From assembly GCA_039654915.1 (NCBI GenBank), contig CM077600.1, forward strand, positions 36,688,492 through 36,752,491: DNA of 64,000 bases, given 5' to 3'. Below, piece by piece: positions 13,663-24,512 of this stretch. The notes beneath the pieces were generated by a model, which saw nothing but the letters and a program-made list of their open reading frames with translations, ran no database searches and was not told the origin of the DNA. The stretch's first letter is position 1. Each line of letters starts with the position of its first letter. Made by a program: the position numbers and the translations under genes. Origin of the DNA: Aquilaria yunnanensis (Eukaryota; Streptophyta; Magnoliopsida; Malvales; Thymelaeaceae).

Positions 13663-13913
13663 TCAGGTTTCCCAAAATTTCAGTTTTGGTAGTGTCCATG
13701 ATACAATCATTTCTCTCCTAATTAGCAATCAAGTTCAAGGGCATGGGTATTGTGGCTTATGTACTTGTATGCCTCACAGCATTGAATGAAGCCTTGAGGG
13801 AAGAATTGCAGCGGCTTAAGACAGCAGCAGCCCAAGTTTCACCTATCAATGGAAACCCTTTCAATGACGGACTTGCTCCTCAATTTCTTCCTGCACCACC
13901 ACCCTTGTTTTAA
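11869..13913 (+). CDS. Group I bZIP transcription factor (VIP1/RF2-like)
   Basis: Four exons join in frame: 11869-12335, 12754-12886, 13530-13614 and 13780-13913, giving 272 residues. The first in-frame ATG ([13 protein letters not shown]) is taken as the start; the frame is open upstream to 11680 but has no ATG. The N-terminal half has three HxRxxS-like sites ([21 protein letters not shown]), which in this family are phosphosites bound by 14-3-3 proteins that control nuclear entry. The basic region is [12 protein letters not shown], with the N-x7-K spacing diagnostic of group I (lysine for the usual arginine). Seven leucine heptads follow. The family binds VIP1-response/AGCTG-type elements and acts in osmotic, touch and vascular responses. 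The C-terminus ends at PPPLF, shorter than the glutamine-rich tails of relatives (see findings). Confidence 0.9.
13621..13658. repeat. (CT)19 microsatellite in bZIP intron 3
   Basis: Nineteen CT units begin six bases after the 5' splice site of intron 3 (exon 3 ends at 13614, donor GTTCAT). A pyrimidine-rich run this close to a weak donor is unusual. Confidence 0.95.
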
Positions 13914-15205
13914 GTTGGAGATGATCAGAACCAACAACTGAAACAACAAAGCAGGTACTGATGCCTGAACCATCCTTGAATAACCAGATCCTAAATGAAA
14001 GTCCTCAGCTCCAGTTCATGGCTTGCATCGGAGGGGCTAGTTTTCATGCAGTAATCTTAATACTTGGGCAACATAAGAAGTTTGTCTAATGTCTTGTACA
14101 TACAATATGTATATATGCATGTTTTTTGTTTTTGGGTAATCAAAATTAAATCCAGAACATTTGATGACATGATTTGTAGGGGTGATTATTTAGTTTGTTC
14201 GGTTTAAACCGAACCGAATTATTCGGTTTGTTTGGTTTTCGGTTTTGGATACTAAGAAACCGAAATAACCGAATTAGTCCATAAAATCGAATTCAAACCG
14301 AACCGAAATATTTCAGTTCGGTTCGGTTTAAACCAAATTAACTGAAAAAATGGTAATTAAATTCTATAAGAGATGAAATGAGATAAAGATATTGTTTTTC
14401 TTTTCAAATTCCATTCAATATAGAAGATTCATTGTCCATGGAAAGAAAGAAAATAAGAATCCAAGTTAATTTGGGTTACTTGGTAGCATTATTGTTTATG
14501 AAACAAATAAAAAAAATTTGGTATAAAAAATTTCAGTTATTTCGGTTACCAAGTTAACCGAATTCTAAAACCAAAACCAAACGGAAACTGAAATTTTTGT
14601 TATTCGGTTTCAACAGAAATCTAACCGAATTACTAAATTAATCAAACCAAATTTTAAAATTTTTTGAACTTAACATTATGCTTCGTGTGATAGATGGTAA
14701 AAGAGAGCATGTTAAATGAACATCAATCCCCCATATCTCTGCAAGATTACCAAACCATCAGCTTAAACCCCTCGATCGCCTTCCTTGAAAGGCCGATTGC
14801 AAATTAAGTGGATTGCCTTTCGGCAAACCCACACGAATATGGTATTAATTAGCCATTGCTGTTCTAATCACCTGCACTACCAAGTAATGGCTTTAGTCTA
14901 GGTGACTCAATCAACATAACTATATATCAATCAACTTTTATCAAAGTCCAGTGATCAAGGGGTTGGTAGGATTTGAGACGATGGACAAGGAAAGTCACCG
15001 GTGACATGTATATTCCAAGTACTCATCAAGGGCTACGATGTTAGACCTAGTAAGGAAGTCCAAATTCCGATGACATGAAGCAATGAAAGGCGTCAGGAGA
15101 ACCAACCTAATCAGAGCAAGTGCCTCCACATCCCATTTCGTCCTCACCGACGACATCAATATTGGACGATAAACGTGGAAAACACGAGATGTGGCCACTG
15201 AAACT
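13914..15205. repeat. bZIP 3' region and CGGTTTGGTTT-rich repeat
   Basis: The first about 180 bp look like the 3' UTR and decayed tail of the bZIP gene. From about 14176 to 14650 a dispersed repeat is rich in CGGTTCGGTTTAAACC and its reverse complement; its left edge is GGGGTGATTATTTAG and its right half mirrors the left. Such blocks are common in eudicots and are usually assigned to non-autonomous hAT-like elements. Related blocks occur at 41.86-42.02 kb and 61.48-62.48 kb. Nothing coding was recognised in 14650-15205. Confidence 0.45.
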
Positions 15206-15410
15206 GGTCTTGAAATTTTTTTTTTATCAAGAACTTAAAATAACAAATAATTTATTTCAGCTTAAGTTAACTTAATCTAAAATGATCTAGTTTTCTTCTT
15301 ACATCTTTTATTCTTAGCTTCAATTTCATTTGAAATCTAATATTATATAGATATGATAATTCATTGAAAATACAATTTTTATATTCTTATTAAATTTTCC
15401 TTGCTCAGAC
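15206..15410. mobile_element. MITE fragment (TTAAGTTAACTTAA family)
   Basis: The segment has the AAGTTAACTTAA core and a following CAATTTCATTTGAAATCTAATATTAT-like part. Both recur in the foldback elements at 52.2-52.5 and 56.7-57.0 kb and partly at 52.8-53.2 kb. Only one half is clear here. Confidence 0.4.
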
Positions 15411-15873
15411 GCCTCTCCTTGCATCACGTCATCCAAATTTGGACTTCCTTACTAGGGACAGCGCTTGATGGGTACTTGGTTATACATGTCATCAATGACT
15501 TTCCATGTTGGAAATTCGATCACTAGACTATGATAAAAGATACTAACTGATATATAGTTATGCTGATTGAGTTTGGTGTTGTGGTTTGATAAGTTATTCA
15601 TGTTAATTACACTTAGAGACAGTAACTTTTAGTTTTTGCTTAAGTTTTCTCTTTGGCATAATTTTTTAATAAATTGAATTTTTTAAATGACATTACGTAT
15701 TTTTATATATTTTTATTTTAAATAATATTTTAAAGTTATTTCTTACCATCAACTGTTTATTTTTATTTGCTTTTAACTATTTGCACTTTTTTTTTATATA
15801 TATTTTCAATTTTTTTAAGTTCTTCTAATTAAGAATACTATCATTGAATGTAGATTAACCTTAAAAGCCAAGT

Positions 15874-16944
15874 GGCTTAAATACCAAATTTATCACTATA
15901 GTTACATGAAAAGAGCAAATTTCACACTGATGTTTTAAGCGGCCTAAATGTCATACTAACATCACTTTGTCCCAACAAACTTATCACTCGATTGTCAAGG
16001 GGCTAGACATAATCCATTTTTAGTCCTTGAACTTAGACAATTTGGACAAATAAGACCTTGAAATTTTCATATCAGTAAGAAGGCTATTAAGCTCATTGAA
16101 TTCCAATCAATTAGGTCAAATTTTAGGATAGGTCATACGAGTTGAAGAGACAAAGAAATGAACTAAACACAATATGGCCAGCGAGTGAATAATCTTTAGC
16201 ATTTTACTACCTATCGGCCGATTCCTGTCGAAGTCCATGGAGAATGTTATCCACTAGAGCCCAATCTTGAGCTCGAGGTTGATCTCATGGGCACAGTCAC
16301 CAGTATAACAAACCATTGATGACAAATGCAAGAGACGGAGTATTGGTGGTTGAGGCACTCGGCAGTCCTTTTGCCCTCAAAGAGGAATTGCTCAAAGCCA
16401 TTACTAGCAGTGCACGATGCCTCCCTCCATACCTCGGTAAAGGCCATTTATCCCGCAAATTATTGAAATCAATCTATTTGAAGGCATGAACTATAACCAC
16501 AAGATGTTGCTGAGGGAAAGGTTATGTGCAGCGAAGGCAATGGTAGTGTTTGATATTGAGTCGAGATTTAGGTAGAATGCCAACAGTGAAAATGAGTTAC
16601 TGTTGATTTTTACTCTAATGTTGTCGCCCCCTCTAGCGTTTTCGGGTGAGGAGGTAGGGGCATGATGGTGTGAAGAAATTGAATTTGAATTTGAGGGAGC
16701 CAAGTGTATGGGTTAAGTGAGTTTAAGGGCTAAGTGTACAATTATGCCCTGTAAAATCTAGAATATATCAACAGAACATTTTGTACGTGAGTTACATTTT
16801 TTGGTAAATTCACCCATATTCAAAACAATGATGGTAATATTGCTTTTGGTTTGAAACGTGGGCATGGTTTTTAGGCCACTCAAAACTTCGGTGCAAAATT
16901 TGCTCTTTTCACGCAACTACAATTGTAAATTTAGTTTTAAGCCT
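15874..16944. mobile_element. Mutator-like element, 1.07 kb, with TSD
   Basis: About 115 bp at 15874-15990 is repeated in inverted, diverged form at about 16830-16944; both share GAAAAGAGCAAATTT and GGCTTAAA termini. The element is flanked by AAGCCAAGT (15865-15873) and AAGCTAAGT (16945-16953), a 9-bp target duplication with one mismatch, the size typical of Mutator-like elements. No transposase is present. The interior includes a 66-residue minus-strand open frame (16247-16447) that could be a captured fragment, but I do not recognise it. Confidence 0.7.
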
Positions 16945-16953
16945 AAGCTAAGT

Positions 16954-18311
16954 TGTAACATAATTGGAAAAAGTGGCAAATTTGTCGGTCATATTTGCCC
17001 ATCAAAACAAATTTACCAAGTGTTATTTTATTTGGTGCAAAACTGCTACTAATGTTATAGCGTAGGAGTAGATTGCCATCTTAAGTTACAAAATGAGAGC
17101 AAAATAAACACTAGGTGATTTAATAGTAGGAATATTCCATCTAATGTCAGGATATTCTGTGTTATGTCACTACCACATTAGTGCAACGTCAAGGTTTACC
17201 AAAGTGATATATATAGCAAAATTTGGAACCTAGCCCTTGAAATTTTCTCTCAACCCCTAGCCACCCTAACATTGCCTCTTCATTACGAAGTCTCAGCTCA
17301 ACCCTATTGACACTTGTCTTCTTTTGATTGGCATCATTGGCAAGTGGTGAATCTTAAAATTGGTGGCATAGATCTAGGTGAAGCAACATAATGACAAACA
17401 AGTAGCAGATCTGGGATTGTGTTATTTACTGCGTTGAACATGGTGAAGAGTGATGATAGTGATGAGAATGAGAAGCTGAAAGACTTTTGGGACTATGGTT
17501 CTAGGCAAATAAATATTAGGATTAAAAAAAATGAGAATTTTCCTGATTCCAACACTTACCAGTTACCACATTGGTAATTTAACTTTTGTTGACAAATTCA
17601 TCCCCAAAACCTATATTAGTGGCATATTTGCACCGAACTCTGCAAAATTGGTCCATGAGTATACGGCAAATTTACCCCTTTTTCCTACATAATTCTATAT
17701 TGCAATTTAAGTAATTGAATCACAAATAAAATGCTTATACAGGATACATGCCTTGCAATGTATAATTTAAGCACCAAACACGATCTACTCGTTTTAAAGC
17801 ATCAAATTTCCTTTGAGAGCTGCCTTGTGGAAAAGTAGAAACAATTAGCAAAATGTTGATAATCAAACATTTCTTCTCTTCGGTATATATGCATCATTTT
17901 TTTTTTAATTTTTTATCGAAGAAAGTGCCTGAATCGGGATTTATAACTACTCCACATTGATTGCCCTGATCTCAATATAAAAATGTACCTCGACTGTGTG
18001 CATGCTTCGCAAAGCATGAAAAGGAAAGCCCTGGGCCGGCAAATGATTTTGTAACATATGACCATCTACTATGCCATTGTACCATAACGCAACAAAACAA
18101 TATCATATAATGATAAACCGACGGTTATAATAAATCGTTTTTTCTGGCACAAAGCGAAGTTGTATACCTGGAAATAGGAAGGCGGCGAGTGATACAAAGT
18201 CTTCTCCATGTCTATAAGCCAAAACTAACGATGAAACCAAAGACATGATGTTCTCCTTCATTAGATGATAAGTGCAACCAGCTTTTCCTTGATTCAGATC
18301 ACAGTCTGGAA
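16954..18311. other. Intergenic, further long-TIR transposon debris
   Basis: No gene seen. Segments around 16955-17060 and 17570-17690 again carry GGCAAATTTGCC-type phrases in opposite orientations and look like remnants of another terminal-inverted-repeat element. The last about 300 bp upstream of 18312 should include the P450 promoter; I see no clear TATA box. Confidence 0.35.
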
Positions 18312-20493
18312 ATGGAGCTCACCATCTTACTCATTCCGGCACTTGTGTCCTTGTTCTTCCTCTCAGCGTTCTACTTGCTGCAGTCATATGCTTCTCCCAA
18401 GGCTATGGAACGAATTCCCGGCAGCTTGGGTTGGCCAATCATCGGCGAAAGCCTCTCTTTCATATCAGACTTTTCGAGTCCATCCGGAATATACAGCTTC
18501 ATGAAGACGAGGCAACGGAGGTGACCACTGATCGGATCAGATTCTAAAAGGTAAGTGACTGATATAGGTGTTTCTTAACTGGAGTTCAGTTTCTTCCAGG
18601 TATGGCAAGGTGTTCAAGACCTACGTTTTGGGGAGATTTACGGTTTTCATGACGGGCAGAGAAGCAAGCAGAATTCTCTTGACAGGCAAAGATGGGATGG
18701 TGAGCTTGAATCTGTTCTATACAGGGCAACAGGTGCTCGGTACAACCAGCTTACTTCAATCGAATGGGGAAGTTCACAAGCGGCTCAGAAGACTGATAGC
18801 TGAGCCCCTCTCTCTCGATGGCCTCAAAACTCACTTTCAGTTTATCAACAACCTGGCGATTGAAACATTAGATAAATGGAACGGGAAAAACGTTTTGGCT
18901 CTTGAAGAAGCTTCTTCAGTTAAGTTTCGATTGTATCAAGAAGGTAACATAGAACGTGGACAAAGTTACCTGAAATATTTTCATATTTTGCAGTTCACTC
19001 TGAAGGTGATTGGCCACATCATAATGAGCCTCGAGCCTAGTGGGGACGAACAGGAAAAGTTCCGGGCCAATTTCAAACTCATTTCTTCCTGTTTTGCTTC
19101 CATGCCCTTCAAGATCCCGGGGACAGCTTTCTACCGTGGTATCAAGGTAATGAATTGGTTAACACATGAGAGCCAGCCTGAATGCTTGTTTCTGATGCAG
19201 CAATATTCTGCCTGACCAGGCCCGGGATCGAATGCATGCCATGATAGACTCCATAATAGCCAGGAGGAGAAAGGGGGAAGAGTCTCACCAAGACTTCTTG
19301 GAATCCCTGATAATAAAACATAGCAAGGCTGGTAATGCAACAGGAGGAGGAGGAAACGAAGACAAACTCACCGATGAGCAGTTGAAGGATAACATCTTGA
19401 CTCTGCTAGTTGCAGGTCACGACACCACAACTGCTGCCCTTACTTGGCTCATGAAATTCCTTGGAGAAAATCCTGCTGTTCTGCATCAACTTCGGGTAAC
19501 AAGACATGGATGCTATGCTTGCCCTTCAGCTTATTTGCTGCTCCATCAGTTGAACTGATATCTTCTGACTTTTTGCAGGAGGAGCACCTTGCGCTTCAAG
19601 AAAATACAAACGATGGAGCAAGCCTTTCCTGGTCCAATATCAACAGCATGCCCTACACAGCTAAAGTGAGGTCAAGCAATACAGCAATAGTATTATTTGC
19701 TAAGACAGGACTAACTTGGAATGTTTATTGTGGACCTTCATTTGTATTTCAGGTTATTAGTGAAACTCTTCGAAGAGCTACCGTAATTCCCTGGTTTTCA
19801 AGAAAGGCTGCTCAGGATTTTGAGATTGATGGTATAACGATATGAACTGATTGGAACTTCTAACATAATCTGCAGAAACTGACTACCTGGTGCTAAATTT
19901 TACAGGTTATCAGATTAGCAAAGGCTGGTCTGTAAACTTGGATGTTGTTTCCATACACCACGACCCTCAAATATATCCTGATCCTGAAAAGTTTAACCCC
20001 TCTAGGTTTGATGTAAGCTCATAAACATCAAATAAGCAGCTTTTATTGCTCATTTTTCAGTTTTTTCTCTCTCAACTTAAATTCTGAAAATTTGTTGTCA
20101 ATATAGGCGCCCATAAAGCCTTTCAGCTTTCTTGGATTTGGCAGTGGACCGCGAATGTGCCCAGGAATCAACCTGGCCAAAATAGAAATCTCCATTTTCA
20201 TCCATCACCTGGTCTGCAGATACAAGTAAGCGATCCACAGGATCTAGGGAATACAAGCATGGTTGTTAGTGATGGATGCTAACGGAAACTTGCAAAAAAA
20301 TATCTGATTCTGAGATAACTTAGGAAGAGGCGAAATACAAGCACCTCATTTCCTCAGCAAAGGACATTAACACACGTTTCTAACATGATCATCTTGTCAC
20401 AGGTGGAGACCTCTGGAAACCGATGCTTCAGTGCAACCAACACTGATCCGCATGCCAAAGAACAAGTACCCTATTGCGGTTGAGCCACTGTGA
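18312..20493 (+). CDS. Cytochrome P450, CYP85 clan, CYP722-like
   Basis: Nine exons join without a break: 18312-18520, 18600-18918, 18994-19146, 19220-19495, 19579-19665, 19753-19831, 19906-20012, 20107-20225 and 20403-20493, encoding 479 residues. An N-terminal membrane anchor (about residues 3-24) and the proline hinge ERIPGSLGWPIIGE indicate an ER-bound microsomal enzyme. Key motifs are present: I-helix AGHDTT (292-297), K-helix ETLR (352-355), PERF-like FNPSRF, and heme loop FGSGPRMCPG (421-430) with Cys428 as the iron ligand. The architecture and wording (FMTGREAS, AQDFEIDGY) fit CYP722, next to CYP707; family members studied act on carlactonoic-acid-type strigolactone precursors. The subfamily and substrate are inference. 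All catalytic motifs are intact, so the gene should be functional. Confidence 0.9.
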
Positions 20494-21205
20494 AGTATCT
20501 CTTATGAGAAATATGGCAGACAGATCTAAGTGAAAAACAACGCTGAAACATTAAGCAATAGGAGTGCAATGAAGCAATACAGGAGAAATAAGTTATGTAG
20601 CACCAATTTACTATGTTAGAATTTTGGGTTTGTTTTGGATATTTGTCTGTTTTAAAAGTACACTCTGAAAGATCACTTCTCAAATAAGATTCTTCAATGC
20701 AAAAGTCCATGCCCTAACACACTGATTCTGTGAGTTCGAGAACCTTCACACAAATCATGACGAGAAACCAGCAGTACACAAGTCCAGTTTCAGCACTACT
20801 AAGAAAAACTAGAACCATAACAAGCTGAAAAAGGTATTCAATTAACCGAGGAAAGGCAATTTAGTTAATAAGAATCACCACGTTATTGATACAACATCCT
20901 AATTCCTTACCATAAAAAAGCGACTATAGATAATGCAGGTTTCTTCAAGCAGATCCGCAGAAAGAGAAACAATCTTAGGCTTCAGCTTCAGCATTGAAGA
21001 TTTCAGAGCCAAAAGCTTTGCATCTCCTCAGAGGAAAATTGGAACATAGATCAGATTTTTTATTATGTTTTCCATTTAGAGCAACAGGAAATACCAACCA
21101 ATTTCTCATGGGGCATGCTTGTCAAGATCTTTTTGTGCTTAGCTTCTTTGTAGTTAATGCTTTCCCGCTCAAGGCATGAGCCTCTTAGATTTGGGACTAG
21201 GATAC
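20494..21205. other. P450 3' flank
   Basis: No gene recognised. The first few hundred bases probably contain the P450 3' UTR. Open frames at 20471-20710 (-) and 20994-21263 have no recognisable content. Confidence 0.4.
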
Positions 21206-22613
21206 TGTTGGATTTATTCCATTCATGGCTCACATTTTTTTGATTTTGATGATAACAAAACATATTTGTTTTATGTGTTTCAAAGCTTTACCTAAAGATT
21301 TATACATTGTTCTTTTATTAATAAAGTTTTGATCTTTGTAAGGAAAATTATTTCATAAGTATATTTGAAGTATTTATATTGATTCAAGCATTGCTTGTGA
21401 AGAAAGAAATCATTTTGGAAAAAAATTCATTGAAGTTTGCAAGTTTGGAAATGAAAAAATCCTGGAACTACAGTTTCAACAGGGTGAAACTGGAGTCAGT
21501 TTTCGAACCGAGAGAATTTTATTTCTGGACGAAAAAATCATTCGAGTGAAATTTTTTCAACCGGGTGAAACTGGAGTCAGTTTTCGAACCCGAGAGAATT
21601 TTATTTCTGGACAAGAAAATCATTCGAGTGAAATTTTTTCAACCGGGTGAAACTGGACTTAGTTTTCGAACCCGAGAGCATTTTATTTCTGGACAAGAAA
21701 ATCATTCGAATGAAAAATTATCAGCCAGGTGAAACTTGGATTCCAGACCTACGCGCGAGTTTCCGGTTCGAAAAATCTTTGAAAAATAAATATAAATCTA
21801 CGCTACGTCAGATTCCACGTGTATAAAGTGCTGACAGCTCATTAATTACAAATATAGCCGTTGGAAGTCAAACGTTGAATTTCATTATCAGACAGAACTT
21901 TCAACCGAGTTAAAATATTTCACCTGGGTGAAACTGGGCAACAGACGCAAAAACCTGTCAAATTTGACAGCAACGGTCACCTGCTTTCTTGGAGACATTT
22001 CTGACCTTCCCAACGGTTCTTCAACGTCTCTTTGGCCCCCAAATGACCATAAATACATGAAGAAACACCTTGGAGATAACTCTTGGCCATTAGAAGTGAA
22101 GATTCATCATCAAATACTCATCAAAGTGTTCATCATTTGAGAAAAGAGCCAAGAGTTGTGCTTTCACTTGTATATCTAGATTGAGTGCTATTGTGTGAGC
22201 TTGTAAAATTGTAAACATTTCAAGTCTTAGAATCTCTTGAGTGTAGAGTGGTTTCTAGTGAGCCTTGAAGAAAACTAGGGAGTGGTTTCTAGTGAGCCTT
22301 GGAGAAAACTAGAGATTGGTTGGGTGTGAACCTTGAAGAAAACACCATTGTAATTTTGATCAAGACATAGTGGAGGAAATCTCAAGTGAGCAAGCTTGAG
22401 GAGAGGATGTAAACTCCGGTTGGTAGAGTTGAACCTCTATAAATCCCGGTACACTTTTTTCCTTATCCTCATTTATTTACTTACTTTATTTGAGCTTAAC
22501 ATTACTTGGTTGTTCTTGATCTTTGGTTGAGTGAATTTAGTTATAAATTTTGATTTTGCTAAAGTTTTTAAAACAACCAATTCACCCCCCTCTTGATTGC
22601 ACTTGGGCCAACA
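21206..22613. mobile_element. Solo LTR, 1.41 kb
   Basis: The block starts TGTTGG and ends CCAACA, the TG...CA inverted termini of plant LTRs. It is flanked by GATAC (21201-21205) and AATAC (22614-22618), a 4/5 match for a 5-bp target duplication. The right end has the CCAATTCACCCCCCTCTTG phrase typical of plant LTR 3' ends. No internal retroviral-type coding domain, primer-binding site or second LTR adjoins it, so this is a solo LTR left by recombination. It separates the P450 from the decarboxylase pseudogene. Confidence 0.75.
21475..21735. repeat. 83-bp tandem repeat inside the solo LTR
   Basis: About three copies plus a partial fourth of a unit beginning TTCAACCGGGTGAAACTGGA and containing TTTTCGAACCCGAGAG lie head to tail. 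Later in the LTR (22245-22345) a second short repeat, AGTGGTTTCTAGTGAGCCTT, occurs twice, with a third relic. Confidence 0.85.
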
Positions 22614-22814
22614 AATACAAGGCAGGAACAACAGCACACGTGTGGGCACAGGCAAACAAACAACACAATGTGTAATGAAAGTAACAAATGATGGAGTGTG
22701 GGAAGATAACATAGGCATTTGTAAAAATGCTTGGCCAACAATACCATACCATCAAAGCTACATAGAGTGAGAAACAAATCTCAAGAACAGAGGTACTCAT
22801 GACTTGTGCAGAGC

Positions 22815-24512
22815 TCAAGCACAATTCTGTTTCCCTATATCTGCTGCAATACAAGAAGACTGAACATTTCCATCCTGATACCAAGTAGATCGTTCCTCAA
22901 CTAATTCATTCAAGAAATTATCCAGCTTATCAGTGCTCACATTTGGCATCACCACCACATGTGCAATATTTCCTTCAAAAGCTAGTTGCCATCTGCGAAC
23001 AAAGTCCTCATTGTGAGGCCGCTCAAAAACAACTGTGCTGCTGAGTTCATTCAACATGGCACTAGTACCAGCTTCACGGAGATGCTCCTTCAAGTAGTGA
23101 GCACATCTAAGACACTTTTGAACCTCTTCTGGAATCCCTTGTAGCCTTTTCTATTGAGGGTGTACCAAAGGAAAATAGGAGCATGACCATTCCTGCTTCC
23201 CATGATGAATAGTTGCATCTCTTGAAGCAAGGTATTCAACATTGTTTGACAGAATATTAACATGTCCCATACGTGTGATCTGAACACCACAAGGCATTGG
23301 ACATCCCACAAACTTGTGACCTGGGACACTAACACTTCCGATGGGCTTCCTGAAAGTCACTTTTGCTGCCTATTGAGAACGACATTAACATCAGAAAAGT
23401 AACTTATGTTTTAATTTTTTTGTATACGAGTTACTTGAAACCGGAGCACTATTGAAGAAAGCAATACAACATGGAACTCTAACAAGAAAATCAACGGTAC
23501 GTTCATTTTAAGTGAATTAAAGACGAGACATATTGTACTCAAAGCAAAGAAATAAAATGATAGGTTTGTTCATAATCAGCAAAGAAAATCCATGGTATGT
23601 TAATTTTAAGTGAATTAAAGACGAGACATAGAATCCCGTGCAGATTTCCCTCAGTACCACAATTTGTAATGTAGCCTCAGTACTCGTTCTTCTCTATTTC
23701 CCATAAACGAGCAAACCAATCCAGTACACCAACTTCAAACTGCCTCGAATGAACTCCATAGTTGCTCTCAATAAAGGGATCCCCGAGATTGTTTATGGAG
23801 AAATGCTGCAGCTGCGCTAGTGCACCATAATCGAAGTCTAGATTATAAGGGTACCCTGCATTGTGAAGAGGAAAAACCGATATCAATTGCACTTTGTCTT
23901 AACCGGCACAACATTGGTTTCATAGGATTAACCAGGTTTCATTATTATACTAATAAAATACGAAACATACCCGAAAACCTCAAAGCAATTTCCAGGCTCC
24001 CAGCTAAGTTCAGAAATTTTCGTTCGTTATCTCCATTGTCTTGGTTAACCTTGCGATGTCGTAAATTTAACATATCATTCAGCAAGTTCATATAGATAAA
24101 AGAAACGCAATGACTCCCATTAAAGACACAATCTTTGGACGTAACAAGAGTCCATTAAGGATATACTTTCTTTCTCCACCTAACAATAACGTGTATACAA
24201 ACCGAAATTTGAGGAGTAATCCGAACCTAAATGATGTTTGGTGCGCTCCACTAGAGTTTTCCTGTAGCTAGCCAAGACGCTAGCCATGTAGGCGCCCTTG
24301 TCGCCTGTGAAGTCGCGGTTGGCCTCAGGCTCCGTCACCGCCAGGCACGAGATGTGCACGTTCCGTCCGAGAACGATCTCCCTGTTGCTTTTCGCTTTCG
24401 CATCCCAAACGTCATTGGTGGCCCCAACGACAGGGGGCAGAGGTTCGGCCAGCTTGGCTGTCGGATCAAAGTCCTCTGGCAAGATCCCAATCGACGTCTC
24501 TACCTCCACCAT
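22815..24512 (-). pseudogene. Serine decarboxylase (SDC) pseudogene
   Basis: The intact enzyme is a PLP-dependent group II decarboxylase that makes ethanolamine from serine. Exon 1 (24512-24227) is complete (MVEVE..., [10 protein letters not shown]) with a good GT donor. Exon 2 starts at 23855 ([19 protein letters not shown]). There TGG of NEYWGY is TGA (23679-23677), and homology stops at 23631 in the middle of CGTEGNLHGI. About 110 codons of the PLP domain are absent. Homology resumes near 23370 (TFRKPIGS, with the PLP lysine still present in GHKFVG). A roughly 4-nt insertion after RDATI and a 1-nt loss after GFQK shift the frame. The last block (22815-23093) ends early because TGT of QNCACALHK is TGA. 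Introns are kept, so it is a decayed duplicate, not a retrocopy. Confidence 0.88.
23487..23630. repeat. Direct repeat at the SDC deletion edge
   Basis: A segment ending AAGTGAATTAAAGACGAGAC occurs twice, about 98 bp apart (around 23509 and 23609). The second copy stops exactly where decarboxylase homology begins (23631), so it marks the deletion or insertion junction. Confidence 0.75.

Noticed and set aside
21475..21735. Regular repeats that might suggest a CRISPR array
   Set aside because: Units are directly adjacent with no unique spacers, inside an LTR of a plant genome.
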